Below, one piece after another: positions 18,500-30,530 of a stretch of 64,000 nt of DNA. The notes under the pieces were generated by a model that was not told where the DNA came from, made no database searches, and saw only the letters and a list, made by a program, of their open reading frames with translations. The stretch's first letter is position 1. Each line of letters opens with the position of its first letter. The DNA is from Zoroaster sp. YZ-2022 (taxonomy: Eukaryota; Echinodermata; Asteroidea; Forcipulatida; Zoroasteridae), in assembly GCA_029582265.1 (NCBI GenBank), contig CM055823.1, positions 11,101,716-11,165,715 of the forward strand, read 5' to 3'. A program made the translations under genes and the position numbers.

Positions 18500-21400
18500 T
18501 TATAAACGTATAGTCTTTTTCTCATTCTGCACCGCTATACTATAGTCACCGTAAGCTAAAGTATGTATTCCGTTTTCTAAAATATATTTCTTCGTGTCTA
18601 AAGTAGATAGTGATATTTTATTTACTTGAGTTGAATATAATCTATGGTTTTCATACCTAATAAAATTCATAGAATGATGCAGCGTATTATTTTGAGATAA
18701 AACTTGTTTATATGTTTCGTGTTTAATATTTTCTTTTAAAACTTGTTTTTTAACGCCTTTAGCTTTTTTTATATTTTCACCTTTCGATAAAAGTATCGAA
18801 TACATTTTTGGTCTTAAACCTATAAATTCTACAATAGGTATTCCTCCAGTCTCGTCTTTCATTTTACCAATCACTTTTTTATTTTCTTCAGAAAATAGAA
18901 AATGACCTTTGCCGTAATTACTAAAATCATATAAATGCTTGTCTGTTTCCATATCTTTATATACATCTTCAGTTTGAATCTCGACGATCAAGCTATCTGT
19001 GTCTGTGTAAAGCAACTCACACTTGTTACCGTATTTCTTTTTTAAATGATTGAAATAAAAATCGTACATCAAATGTTTAGATAAATCCAATATGCTCATT
19101 CCTACGTAGACTGGGTGATCGAGTAAAAGTTTTGTTTTATGCATGTGAATCGCCACTAAATTATTATCAAAAATCCTTTGCTCAGCAAAATTTGGTTTCG
19201 CGACGAGTTTGCGAATTTGATTATTTTCTTTTTTATTATTAGTCTGCTTCAAATTCACATTAACACGTTTACGTACATTTTCCAAAGTTTTGCCGAAACA
19301 ACTGTTGTTCATAAGTTTGTATAAATCTTTTTCGAAATCATTCGTTGCTTCTTTTTTTAGTTGGGTGTTTAAATCAATGTATGATTTCATCCAACACGAT
19401 TCATCAAATTCTAAAACGCGATGAATTTTAGTTAATTTCATACCGAGTTGTAAATATAATTCTAAATTACGATGATAAAGTACGTAATTTGTTTTATCGT
19501 ATAAATTTGGAACTAATTTTGCAGCGTTTGGTGCTGGTTTGTTATTTAATAACTTTTGCTGATAGTTACTCATCCATTCTTTCGGTACTACTAACGACTC
19601 TGGCGCGAGTGGATAATCATTGTGTAAATTATGTAATTCTTTAGGATATTCTAAATCAACTTCTAAAATACATCCTTTCCCATGTTTTAATCCTTTATGA
19701 GTAAATCTGTCAATTTGTTTACTAGTCATCCATTTAAAATTACCCGTTGGTAGAGGTTGACTCATCGCGTGTCCGTATAAATTATTAGCATCAAAATACA
19801 TAATGTAACTCGTTGGTTTCGATTTATCGTAACCGGGTATATAAGGATTGTTTGCTTTCGCGTATCGTTTACTTATCATACACGTTCCTCCTCTAGTACC
19901 CTTTTCTATAAATAAATACATGTCAATATCTGTCAACTTTTCTAAAGTTTGTTTCGAATGTTTTAATAAACCGTCCCAACTTAATCCAGGGCTTGTATAG
20001 CAATGAGCTGGATCTAAACCGTATTGTTTCATACAAGCAGTACGAAAATTTTCAAATACATCCGCTAATAAGCAAGTATCCGTACGCACGTACAAATCGT
20101 GATAATCGCCTAAATTTTTACAATCAAATATATCCCATACCTTCTTTGCATGCTCGTATTGTTCTTTAGTAATGTGTTGGTCGTTTAAACTACTATAAAA
20201 AGATTCTTGCGAAGGAAGTTGTTTTTCTTCAAATCGTTTAAAACTGTCCATATACTCGTAAGGATAAATACCCTTAATTTTTAAAAGATAAAATTTTTCT
20301 AAATCTGGTTCGTGTAGTCTCGTAATCGGAAAAGAATTGTTTGATTTTACGAGTTTATCCAACGATGCGAGTAAAAATTGAAAACTGTCAATAAATCGTA
20401 GTTGCCTGATCGTAAAAGAAATATACTTTTCTATATTATTTGCGATACATGATAGTTCTCCTTGCGTTTTACCCGCAGCCTGCATAATAAGATGAGAATC
20501 GTAACCTCGTAAATTATGAAATACAACTGGAATAAAAGTTTCATTTGGTTTTAAACTGAGTTGAAAATTACAATTATTATGTGCAGCGCCACGATATTTT
20601 CCGGTAATGTGACAATGATCTCTTACTTTTATAAACTTGCCTTCATCATCTTCAAAAAATCCCTTTTCACAAATCCAGCACTGTTTAGCATTTTTTAAAT
20701 TTAATTCATCTTCTTCAGTCATTATTATTTTAAGAGGATTTTTAAATATCTCGTTGATGTTTTCTTTCTCTTTTTGTAATTCATCTAAAAAATGTTCAGC
20801 GGCATTTTCTCCCCTATACGTAACTGGAGAATTAGTTTGACCGTCGCAACGAACGACAATGTATGAATAACCGCAAACAACGTGTTCTTGTAGTTTTTTA
20901 GTATTTTTCAACAACCTTTTTTAATAATGCATTCAAAATCGGCGTATATTACGAATGGAACTTTCATCTTTTTATGAAAATTTATAAATTTTTCCGTATC
21001 GTTTTTACCCTTTTCTGGCATCACGATTCTCGTTGGTCTATCGTTAATTCCCTCGCACATTTTTACGTGATTTTCGAGATACGCTTCTGTTGAAAAACCC
21101 TGTAAAACATCTCAAACAAAAATGCTGGCGATTATTGTGTTTTGTTTGATCGTAAAGTAATTTATTTATATCTTTTATCCAGACGTAGTGAGATCTAGTT
21201 CCTTCTTTTTCTTCTTTGTGTATTAATAATAAATTAATACGATTTATAGTTTTAGGTTGTTCACTGAGTTTGTAAACTAGTATCGAATTTTTTTCGCAAC
21301 CAAAAAAGTTTATCGCTAAACAATTTTGTTTCTCTACTCGATTAATTTGTTTGATTAGAGTTGGAGTTTCTATATTATTAAAATTTTAACCATCCTCTGC

Positions 21401-22342
21401 TAGATATTTAGACATTCTTTGAGGGTCTTTTATTTTTACTTTTTCAATTGGAATATTTAATTCTGCCGCTTTTTTCTTATGTTTTGTAAAACAACGCAGC
21501 GCCCATCGTAAACAATTATCGTCGTTGTTTTTTACGTTTTTGCACGCTGTTTTATTTTTTATATACTTACATAGCTCGATATAAGAACCCCTCTTAAAGG
21601 TTGATATTTTGCGATAGTGATATTCATATATGCAACACGAACTACCTCCCATCCAGAACCGTTAGACGTCCATTTTTCTAAAGCCTCTTGAATTTGAGAA
21701 AAAACAGTATTAAATATATTTTCGATATTATCTAAATCAAATAAAACAATTTGTTGTTTATTATGAAAAGTTGCTGTAGCATAATCAATCGTGCCGTCTA
21801 GTTTTTCTTTACGTAATTCAATATTTATATATACCATAAACTTGTACGATTTAAACTCTTGTAAGTCTGCATCAAACTTGTTTATAATTTTTGGTTTTAC
21901 CGCTTCCCAAAATATATTTAAATCTTTTTCTTTACTATGATTCAGTGGGACCACCATTCTTCGTTCGCGTAAATATCTTCCGCCGTTAATCAGAGGTTTA
22001 AATCTCAACTCTTCTTCTTGGCCGTGAAACCTTTTAATAGCACCGATATAGTCTTTTTTTAACAACTGCTTTCCTTTACCCGCGCCGCGTTCTGGTAACC
22101 CAATGTTTTCAGCCGCTATACGCTCTCTCAATTCAACTAAACTTAATTTAGACAATGGTATCAGTTTATGCTGTTTTATATAATTTTTTACACCTTTGTA
22201 ATATGCGCGTTTATTAATTTTACCCCTGATGTTTTTAGTAACAAATTATTTCTCCAATGTGCTCTCGTGAAAATTCTTTCAACATTGGTTTTGTCCATTT
22301 TGATAAATATCTTCTTCTTCTTCTTTCTTCAATTCTCTCCAT
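18500..22342 (-). pseudogene. POLB: protein-primed family B DNA polymerase, N-terminal half broken
   Basis: The C-terminal 804 codons (20914-18500) are open: a zinc/HNH-like block (CWIC and DHCHITGKYRGAAHNNCN), Exo II HNLRGYD (about 133-139), Exo III YVRTD (275-279), motif A DANNLYG (375-381), motif B KLMNNSCFGKT (533-543) and motif C YTDTDS (636-641). Exo I (ADFECI) lies just upstream in another frame. The rest of the gene reaches the ATG at 22342, exactly at the inner edge of the right TIR, with an N-terminal SAP-like segment. Frame changes or stops lie near 22240, 21590, 21388, 21100 and 20917. The full product would be about 1,200 residues and would copy the element from protein-primed ends. 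Confidence 0.9.
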
Positions 22343-22689
22343 TTATTATATATCTTGATAATATTTTTTATATTCTTCAATTTTATAAGTAAGATTTTAT
22401 TATTTTTTTATATAAATTTTTTAATTATTATCCCATTTTTTTAAGTAAGGTTTTTTTTTTTTTAAATACTTATACATTATATTTTTTATATTTTTCAATT
22501 TTATAAGTAAGATTTATTTTAACCTTCCCTATACCTACCCACAACAATCTTATAAAACATCTTAATCTTTTTTATGACGTCATCAATCTTTTCATGACGT
22601 CATCAATTATCAACAACATAAAAGGGAATTCCCCTTAAAAAATCATTTTTAATAAAAGGTGCGCCGGGTCCCTCATCTGACATACTACT
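22342..22689. repeat. right terminal inverted repeat of Polinton 1
   Basis: Inverse of 6867-7217 with small indels; ends CATACTACT. Holds two CRE cores (22575-22582, 22595-22602) and the kappaB-like GGGAATTCCCC (22624-22634). Its inner edge coincides with the polymerase start codon. Confidence 0.92.
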
Positions 22690-22694
22690 GCTCT
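22690..22694. repeat. right target-site duplication of Polinton 1 (GCTCT)
   Basis: Matches 6862-6866. Confidence 0.65.
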
Positions 22695-23610
22695 GTTAGC
22701 CGATGGTTTGGAGGACATCCGAGTTGAGATTGCCGAGACTGGGGCCAAGCTGCTAAGTCGACACAACCTTTAAGGTCGATTTTTTTAAAATAATTTTCTG
22801 GGCTTTGGGGTCTGGTTGGGACATGGAGAGGCACGACGCTGACTATGGTATTACAGGCAAACGCCGTCTCGGGGACCTGACGTCATCCGCCGATAGTCAC
22901 GACAAGGGTCTCTATCCAGTGCGAGTTCCAATGTCACCGCCGCACACTTAACCAGCCAACTACACAACGATCAACAACCGGGTTCCAATTCATCATTTAT
23001 CTAAATTTACTTGAATTGTATTAAATTTAATTGATATTATGTTTATTGTAAGTTTATTGTTAGTAATAATTAAATTATATTATAAAAAAAAATCTTGTTT
23101 ATGTTCCTCTGCTTCATTTTGTTGGTGTGTTCATTTTCCCTGGGGTGCCTTTTAATTGTATAACTTTCGAATTGAAATTGAATAACTTTCACTCTGTCCC
23201 AATCATGGTGGACCTTGTGATTGGACATCAGCTGGTGTGAGTTAATTCATTCATAAAAAGTTAAACTTAATCATACCTAACTGTGTGTATAATTTCACAC
23301 AGTGTCATTTATATATTTTCATTTATTAAGAGTTAATGTAATTATTAAGATGTGTATTATATGTCAAGTGTATACAAATTAAATATAGTGATATTTATGT
23401 TTTGTATAATCTCATAGAAAGATTAATCCAGTTGCCAGAAATATGTAATCCTCTGCAATTATATATTTTATCTGATAAACGTTATCAGAATTATACTTCA
23501 AAAGAATGTGTACATCTATTGTCATTGTTCATTGTAGTGTAAAAAATATGTCCAATCTGTGCCTGCCATATAACTGTATCATGGATGAGTTTGTATATAA
23601 CAAAGTATAA

Positions 23611-23686
<76 letters not shown>

Positions 23687-24295
23687 CACTATCATGTAAG
23701 AATTGTTAGATTGTACGAGCTACAATGAGTTTTATGTCAAGAAATGGAATTTTTTTTTGGTAATTTGGGATATTGTTTGTAAATATACTTGTAAAAAGTA
23801 CTTGTATATTTGGTATTATAACAGAGGTTTATACTAATACCTATCATGTCTTGTGGAGCAGATTTGTGTTGCAAATATGAGAGTAATTCAAACATTTAAA
23901 TATTATCAAGAAAGTAAATCATTTAATTATGAGCACTGAATCAGGTTGGTCATTTCATGGAGGTTGTCATAATATTTGGGGCTGATGAAAGTTGCGTCGT
24001 AAAATCACAAATAGTTTGAAAAAGAAACATTTATGGTACTTTTTTAAATAACATTTATGTTTTGATGGGTTAGATAATAAAAAAACAAATTTGAAATTTT
24101 ATAAAATTCTGATACATTTCACAAGAAAAAGCAGTTAAGGGAAAACGTTCCTCTCAACCAATGTTTATGGTAACCTCCATGATAAACACATGGATCAAGT
24201 TTCCATTCTTCATAATAAATATAAACCGGATTTAGATTCACTTTAATATTCATTATAGGACAGGACTTTGTATGTAGTAAACTAGGGTAAAAATG
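22695..24295. other. gene-free flank with AT microsatellite
   Basis: A short plus-strand frame right after the element (to about 22773, ending AKLLSRHNL) may be the end of an interrupted gene or retroelement, but I cannot name it. The rest is AT-rich. A long (AT)n tract lies at 23612-23686. Confidence 0.5.
23612..23686. repeat. (AT)n microsatellite
   Basis: Two AT dinucleotide runs separated by a short poly-A. Confidence 0.95.
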
Positions 24296-24484
24296 TGGAG
24301 TGTCGTGGCCGAGCGGTCTAGCGCACCGAACTCAAGTTCTGGTGTTGCCAGCAGCAGGGTGTGGGTTCGAGCCCCGGTCGTGACACTTGTATCCTTGAGC
24401 AAGGTACTTAACCATAATTGCTTCGTCCTTCGGATGGGACGTAAAGCCGTAGGTCCCGTGTGTTGTATAATGCACGTAAAGTGG
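24296..24484 (+). mobile_element. tRNA-Leu-derived SINE, 5' part
   Basis: The first 85 bp (GTCGTGGCCGAGCGGTCTAG ... GGTTCGAGCCCC) read like a tRNA-Leu with A and B boxes and anticodon-like CAA. The body has CTTGAGCAAGGTACTTAACC. It is cut by a second SINE head directly after it. Confidence 0.8.
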
Positions 24485-24834
24485 ATTGTCGTGGCCGAGC
24501 GGTCTAGCGCACTGAACTCAAGTTCTGGTGTTGCCAGCAGCAGAGTGTGGGTTCGAGCCCCAGCCGTGACACCTGTGTCCTTGAGCAAGACACTTAACCA
24601 TAATTGCTTCTCTCAACCCAGGGGTTAAATGGGTACCTGTGAAGGCAGAGATGGTTTGCTCTCTATGCGCTAGAAATGGCAGCAATTGAGCTGTATACTC
24701 CCCAGGGAGCTGAGATGGTTTCAGGAATGATTTATGAGCCTTATGAGCCTTATGAGCCTTATGAGCAGGGATAATAATATAATGCGCCTTGAGCGCCACT
24801 TAGTTGGTGGATACGTGCGCTATATAAATCTATA

Positions 24835-24867
<33 letters not shown>

Positions 24868-24870
24868 ACA
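24485..24870 (+). mobile_element. tRNA-Leu-derived SINE, full length
   Basis: Same tRNA-like head, the body with ACCATAATTGCTTCTC and GGGTACCTGTGA, and a tail GCGCCTTGAGCGCC followed by (TTA)n. The tail matches the 3' end of the LINE at 28955-29860, which suggests that LINE family moves it. Confidence 0.8.
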
Positions 24871-25069
24871 AAAGGATACGACAACAAAGGGGGTGGGGTT
24901 ACACCTTACAAATTGAGGGGTTGGTGTGTGGGTGTAAATAGCTAAATTAAAATTGTCCTGTAAGAGACAGTTGGAAAAAAGGAATAATATACAAGATAAG
25001 ATAACAAACGTAAAAAAATATATATCAAGGCAGTTGATAAAATCTACCAGTGATATAGGTGAATAGTAA

Positions 25070-25920
25070 TGATATAGGTAAACATAGCTGGGGTATTTGA
25101 TACCTGTGTTGATGTTGAGGCCGAATGGTTGAAGTGTTTTTAGTTGATGTATTCAGTGTGACTCTCTAATTTTGCGATGTGTATCATTGCTAGTGGAGGC
25201 TTCAATTACAATGAGTTAAACATCATTAATGCTATGATTAGGGTTGTTAAAATGGATTGCCACAGGGTAGGGTTTTTTAGTTTTCACAGAGGAAACATGG
25301 TTGGCAAAGCGGAGACACAATTTGGTCTTTGTCTCCCTTACATATTGTATACCACATCTTTTACATGAGATTACATATATAACATTGGGTGTGTCACACT
25401 GAGATTTAGTTCTGATTGTGTATGTGAGACCAGTACTGTGGCTTTTCACCTTCTGAGTAGGTTTGAGATACAAACAGGTTTTGCATCTCGAGCGGGTCCA
25501 ATTGGAGCAACCCTGTGGTGATTCATGATCAGTGACGTTAAGGTCACTGTTGGTGCTTGGGAGCCTAGGTCGAACCAATATATCACCGAGGTTACGGGGG
25601 CGACGGAAAGCAATCAAAGGGGGCTCGGGGATGGCTGAGCGTAACCTATCGGAGGAGTGTAAAATAGTCATGTTATCATTTACGATAGATGAAAGTCTGG
25701 GTAATCTGGGGTGATAAGTAGTGACCAGGGGAACTCTGTTGGGAAGGGTTTTCTTGTTACCCCGGATAGCCAAGAGGGTGCTATGGGGATACAGAGGGCC
25801 CTGTTGATAGCTAGTTGGACCCTGCGTTTGCTGTGACCCCGGGATACAAGGTGTTGCCTCAGGTCAGACGACCGTTTCCTGTATAAGGTATCAGTGGAAC
25901 AGATACGTCTTATACACTCT
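25070..25920 (-). mobile_element. Penelope-like element, 3' part with GIY-YIG endonuclease
   Basis: The minus-strand frame 25773-25216 reads through the post-RT region (VPLVTTYHPRLPRL, ILHSSDRLR, ILVRPRLP) into a cysteine-rich linker and a GIY-YIG-type segment (VIYVISCKRCGIQYV). These are the typical features of Penelope-like retroelements. Homology continues upstream to about 25920 (RT thumb-like) and downstream to about 25070 past a stop. No RT catalytic box remains, so the copy is 5'-truncated and dead. The second G of the usual YVGET is changed to R. Confidence 0.75.
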
Positions 25921-26100
25921 AAAAACGGATTGGTTAAAAAACTACCAATTTAAATGGTTAACACTATTTTTATTATTTTAACCAAGAGACTGGTCAACAA
26001 GTGACAAATACAATGGTTATTTGGCAACCAATTACCTTGGTCACAGAATGTTTGTAATTTTAACCAATATCTTGGTTGTTTTATAAATATGCAAACAAGT
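25917..26100. mobile_element. possible MITE (TGGTTAAAA repeats)
   Basis: It starts ACACTCTAAAAACGGATTGG and contains several inverted TTGGTTAAAA/TTTTAACCAA words, resembling the ACACTCTTAAAA MITE ends. The right end is unclear. Confidence 0.35.
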
Positions 26101-26375
26101 AGGCGGGGCTAGAAGTTGTACAATTTCTTTAAAAATATAGTGATAATTTAATGTAAATTGTGTTTTTTCTTGTATAAATTATCGAAAAATTTGTGAAGAT
26201 TGTCAAAAATGTAAACACAACATTTTCTTTTGAACACAAAAATGAAACAAAATGGAAAAAAATCAGTAACTGTGACTGAAAAGATGATTGAACTTGAACT
26301 ATATATATGGCACATAATGTGTATCATACAGTGTGTCATAAAGAATACAGGAGTCAAGCTACGGGTGACAGTACA

Positions 26376-26628
26376 TCAATGGACAAGGTTGTATGTATAT
26401 TGTATATGTAATTAATCATTGATGCATTACATGTTAATAACATTAATGCAATTAAGCATATTACAGTTGTATGGACAAGGTTGTATGTATATTGTATATG
26501 TATTTAATCATTGATGCCATTACATGTGAATAACATTAATGCAATTAAGCATATTACAGTTGTATGGACAAGGTTGTATGTATATTGTATATGTATTTAA
26601 TCTGATGCCTTTCATGAAAATTTTAAAC
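26376..26628. repeat. tandem repeat of about 95 bp next to a gap
   Basis: GGACAAGGTTGTATGTATAT recurs three times with its following AT-rich sequence. The array runs into the N gap, so the gap may hide more copies. Confidence 0.8.
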
Positions 26629-26631
26629 AAA

Positions 26632-27131
26632 NNNNNNNNNNNNNNNNNNNNNNNNNNNNNNNNNNNNNNNNNNNNNNNNNNNNNNNNNNNNNNNNNNNNN
26701 NNNNNNNNNNNNNNNNNNNNNNNNNNNNNNNNNNNNNNNNNNNNNNNNNNNNNNNNNNNNNNNNNNNNNNNNNNNNNNNNNNNNNNNNNNNNNNNNNNNN
26801 NNNNNNNNNNNNNNNNNNNNNNNNNNNNNNNNNNNNNNNNNNNNNNNNNNNNNNNNNNNNNNNNNNNNNNNNNNNNNNNNNNNNNNNNNNNNNNNNNNNN
26901 NNNNNNNNNNNNNNNNNNNNNNNNNNNNNNNNNNNNNNNNNNNNNNNNNNNNNNNNNNNNNNNNNNNNNNNNNNNNNNNNNNNNNNNNNNNNNNNNNNNN
27001 NNNNNNNNNNNNNNNNNNNNNNNNNNNNNNNNNNNNNNNNNNNNNNNNNNNNNNNNNNNNNNNNNNNNNNNNNNNNNNNNNNNNNNNNNNNNNNNNNNNN
27101 NNNNNNNNNNNNNNNNNNNNNNNNNNNNNNN
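26632..27131. other. assembly gap (500 N)
   Basis: Exactly 500 N. The apparent open frames across it are meaningless. Confidence 1.
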
Positions 27132-28954
27132 AGTTTTGAGTATACCAAAAGGAAATCCCAAACTCAAAATGATTAAATTCGTAAAGTGACACCAATGCGA
27201 AATTATTAAAGATGTCCTTCGCCCGTATTTTTTGCTGTTTTGACGGCGGGTTCGATTTGTTTTATCACCTAGAACATTACTATTTTGCCGAGAAATTACC
27301 AAAATTGCACACAGGAGGGTTATGTCACGTATAACAAGACCCGCGTGCAGAGTGCTGATCGATATGTAGAATTAAGTGACGGCTGACGCCGCGGCCCCCA
27401 GATTCGGATTACAGCGCCACCTCGTGACGGTGGGCAAAACGTATCATTCTGCTCTCCCTCCCGTTGTTGGGTGCTGTCAAATCAATCACCTAAACAGGTA
27501 CCATTTTCATTTCATTTCCTTTTTTATGAACACCATGCCCCTAAAACCTAGAATTGTGTATAGTAAATTATTGTATTATTTAGTCGCCCGTATGGTTAAA
27601 GCGTAAGGAGACAGTTTTGAAGAAGTGGTATAATACGTTTATTTACTTTGTGAACTTTTATGCAAGATGGCGACTCCTATTACGTGCATATAACGTGATT
27701 ATACAGTGGTTACTGAAAGGTTCCATTTTCATGAAAATATCAAAAGGGTTCTTTATTGTCATGAGAGTTCAGAGAATCTGGGATGGATGCCAGACCCTAG
27801 GTAGTTGGAGAGTATAATTAGGTGGCCGCTTGTTACATGGGTTAATGGACTTTTAGATATATACTTTCAGCTATCTTAAGCCAGGGTTTATAAGTTATCT
27901 CAGATTAGCGCCCTCTGGTGGCGATGCTGTGCGATGGTACCTGATTGTGGCATTTCCGGTTCATGTCCCCACACCAGAGTACTGTAATGCTGGATTGTTT
28001 GAGGGGTTTCATTGAACTGCAGTGTTAAATTCTAATATTGACCCTGTAAGGAATTAGGTAGTTAAGGTAAATTAATGGTTCATCTCAGCAGAACTTAAAT
28101 CTAGACTTGACCTAGTCCTGCTGAAGTTGCAATGCAAAGTAATATTAAGTAAAACCTAAAACTCTGAGCAAGCACTGTCCCTTTCAGGTGAATTGGGTGC
28201 CCCAATACTCTTTGATATATATAATTATGCCCTTACCTCTTGTATAAAATCTGGGTTTTATTATCTTCTTTCTTTTCTTTTCCTCTCCTTATATGATATG
28301 CTTGTTGGTGTGAAATAAAAACATCGTTCTGCTCGCCTCACGTTGTTGGTGCTGTCAAATCAATCACCTAAACAGCCAACCTCGAACCCACTGTGATAAT
28401 TTGATTAAACCAGACATTTAATTAATATCACAATCCCGAGCTGGGGTCTTCCACAGATATTAAACAACTTATTAAGGGATTCGTGACTTATTGAAAATGC
28501 CAATACCGGTGTAGGTCACACGATTACGCTACTTCATGTTGGTACTGTTGCCTGTGTTAATGTTAGAAGGGCTTTGTTTTCCATATAGTAGACCTTAGGC
28601 TTTTCTGAATTTGAGCCAAAAGGGTTGAACAGAATGATTTTTGTTCAAATATGTTGTTTAGCTATTACCATGATTATATACTGTCAAACTCAGCCTACAC
28701 ATTATGTTTTACATGTATAGAACTTCCGTGTAAAGCCAGACAGTATTGTCCAGTAACTCAATGGGTTGAACGTAGTAATATGAATATGAAAAGTGTAAAT
28801 TGAGTTTACATAGAAGGAATATGATGTGCCAAGAACAGTTCGTTATGTTCCAAAGGTTTCTTTGTCAACATTTATACATTTATAGAAAGTTGAACTTGTG
28901 TGAGGCTGCCTGCCAATCAGTAACTTTGGCCTGCTGTATGCATTTCATCTTGAC
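27132..28954. repeat. dispersed or segmentally duplicated DNA, no gene
   Basis: Blocks reappear further on: 27135-27370 resembles 32915-33140, and 28480-28960 resembles 33140-33620. No coding feature is seen. Confidence 0.65.
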
Positions 28955-29860
28955 ACACACTTTTTATATCCTGAAATTGAACGATGAAAAAACAGAATTT
29001 GTTCTATTTGGATCACGTCAGCAATTGTCTAAAGTTTCTCTTCCATTTGTACAATTGGTGACTCTTGGATAACTCCCTCATTACATGCACGTAATTTGGG
29101 TGTTATATTTGACTCGACAATGACTTTAAAACCACATATCTCCAACATTGTTCGCATATATCATCATTTCATATCAGAAATATAACCGAATTAGGAAATA
29201 CTTGAATAAAGTGCTGCTGAACAAATTATACATGCGTTTGTCACATCACGGCTTGATAACGGGAATGCTCTCCTTTACGGTCTTCCGCAGAATCAAATAT
29301 CGTCTTCAGCACATACAAAACACAGCAGCTCGTGTTGTGACTTTGTCCAGAAAGTCATGCCATATCACGCCAATCTTGAAAGAACTGGGCTTCCTGTTTC
29401 TAGAGAATTGTTTTTAAACTTATGCTAATTGTTACAAATCTTTTAATAACATTGCTCCAATTTATATTTCTGAACTACTTAAAGTCTACACTCCATCACG
29501 CAATTTGCGCTCCAGCAACATGTCACTCCTCAAGGAAGCAACTTCAAAACGGAACTGGGGTGATAGGTCGTTTTCTGTCGCAGCTCGAGACTCTGGAATC
29601 ATCTTCCAACTAAACTCAAATCTTGTCATAGTATAACCAGATTCAAGTCGATGCTTAAAACTCATCTTATGTCACAACTCTTCAAAGATGATGTATATTT
29701 GTAATTGCATTGTAGGTACATGTATCTCGGTACATAATTTGTTTTCCCTATGCTATCATTGTATATTGTTTGTATTAATGTTTTCTTTGTTTCCGCGCCT
29801 TGAGCGCCCAGCAGGGTGGATATGTGCGCGCTAAAATCTTATATTATTATTATTATCCTG
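28955..29860 (+). mobile_element. CR1/L2-like LINE, 3' end
   Basis: Broken frames show the end of a reverse transcriptase: NDEKTEFVLFGSRQQL, an LGV-x-FDSTM block, IQNTAARVV, and an ITPILKEL block. Several frameshifts separate them. The 3' UTR ends GCGCCTTGAGCGCCCAGCAGGG ... (ATT)n, shared with the tRNA-Leu SINEs. The copy is 5'-truncated and has no YxDD box. Confidence 0.75.
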
Positions 29861-29929
29861 ACACACCCTTTTTATATTTGTATGTTATATCAGAAAAGAT
29901 TGCGTGTATATTGTAGTGGATTCACTCCA

Positions 29930-30530
29930 CAAATAAAGATGAGTGACGTACAACTCTTTATAAAGTTGAATTTAACTTTTAAAAGTGTTGAATTTAACTT
30001 TTAAAAGTGTTGAATTAACATTAATAAAGTTAACTTGACTCCGTGTTAATTCAACACTTTCTTTGAGTTGAATTTAACTATATAAGTGTTGTCACTCACC
30101 GACTCTATGGTAGATTCAACACTTTCTGTGAGTTGAATTTAACTATATAAGTGTTGTCACTCACCGACTCTATGGTAGATTCAACACTTTCTTTGAGTTG
30201 AATTTAACTATATAAGTGTTGTCACTCACCGACTCTATGGTAGATTCAACACTTTCTTTGAGTTGAATTTAACTATATAAGTGTTGTCACTCACCGACTC
30301 TATGGTAGATTCAACACTTTCTTTGAGTTGAATTTAACTATATAAGTGTTGTCACCCACCGACTCTATGGTAGATTCAACACTTTCTGTGAGTTGAATTT
30401 AACTATATAAGTGTTGTCACTCACCGACTCTATGGTAGATTCAACACTTTCTGTGAGTTGAATTTAACTATATAAGTGTTGTCACTCACCGACTCTATGG
30501 TAGATTCAACACTTTAGTTTTAAGAGTGTA
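29930..30530. mobile_element. ACACTCTTAAAAC-family MITE expanded by a 60-bp satellite
   Basis: The right end carries the family TIR (AACACTTTAGTTTTAAGAGTGTA). The inner part of the element, with GATTCAACACTTTCTTTGAG and CACTCACCGACTCTATGGTA, is repeated about seven times in tandem (30060-30515). The left end is shortened. Confidence 0.75.

Larger units (their letters stand above)
6867..22689. mobile_element. Polinton/Maverick element, copy 1
   Basis: A 15.8-kb element bounded by inverted repeats that begin AGTAGTATG and end CATACTACT, i.e. the 5'-AG...CT-3' termini typical of Polintons. It encodes the family hallmarks: D,D35E integrase, protein-primed family B DNA polymerase, packaging ATPase and double-jelly-roll capsid protein, plus about ten smaller conserved genes. 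Base composition is AT-rich compared with the flanks. Intact frames include the ATPase, the integrase and the 147-aa membrane protein. The capsid, polymerase, penton-like and two other genes are broken by frameshifts or stops. Target duplication GCTCT on both sides. Confidence 0.95.

Noticed and set aside
6867..22689. Contamination by a viral or bacterial contig
   Set aside because: TIRs, direct repeats at both borders and host repeats on both flanks show an integrated transposon; a second copy lies in the same window.
6700..22790. Similar sequence on the two flanks of Polinton 1 (ACTTAGCAGCTTG near 6740 and its inverse near 22750)
   Set aside because: The match is short and inverted, which a simple insertion does not explain; treated as chance or an old repeat.
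24301..24385. Functional tRNA-Leu gene
   Set aside because: The same head recurs in front of SINE bodies at several places, so it is a SINE promoter head.
26520..27302. Open frames of 180-260 codons
   Set aside because: They run through 500 N and have no real sequence content.
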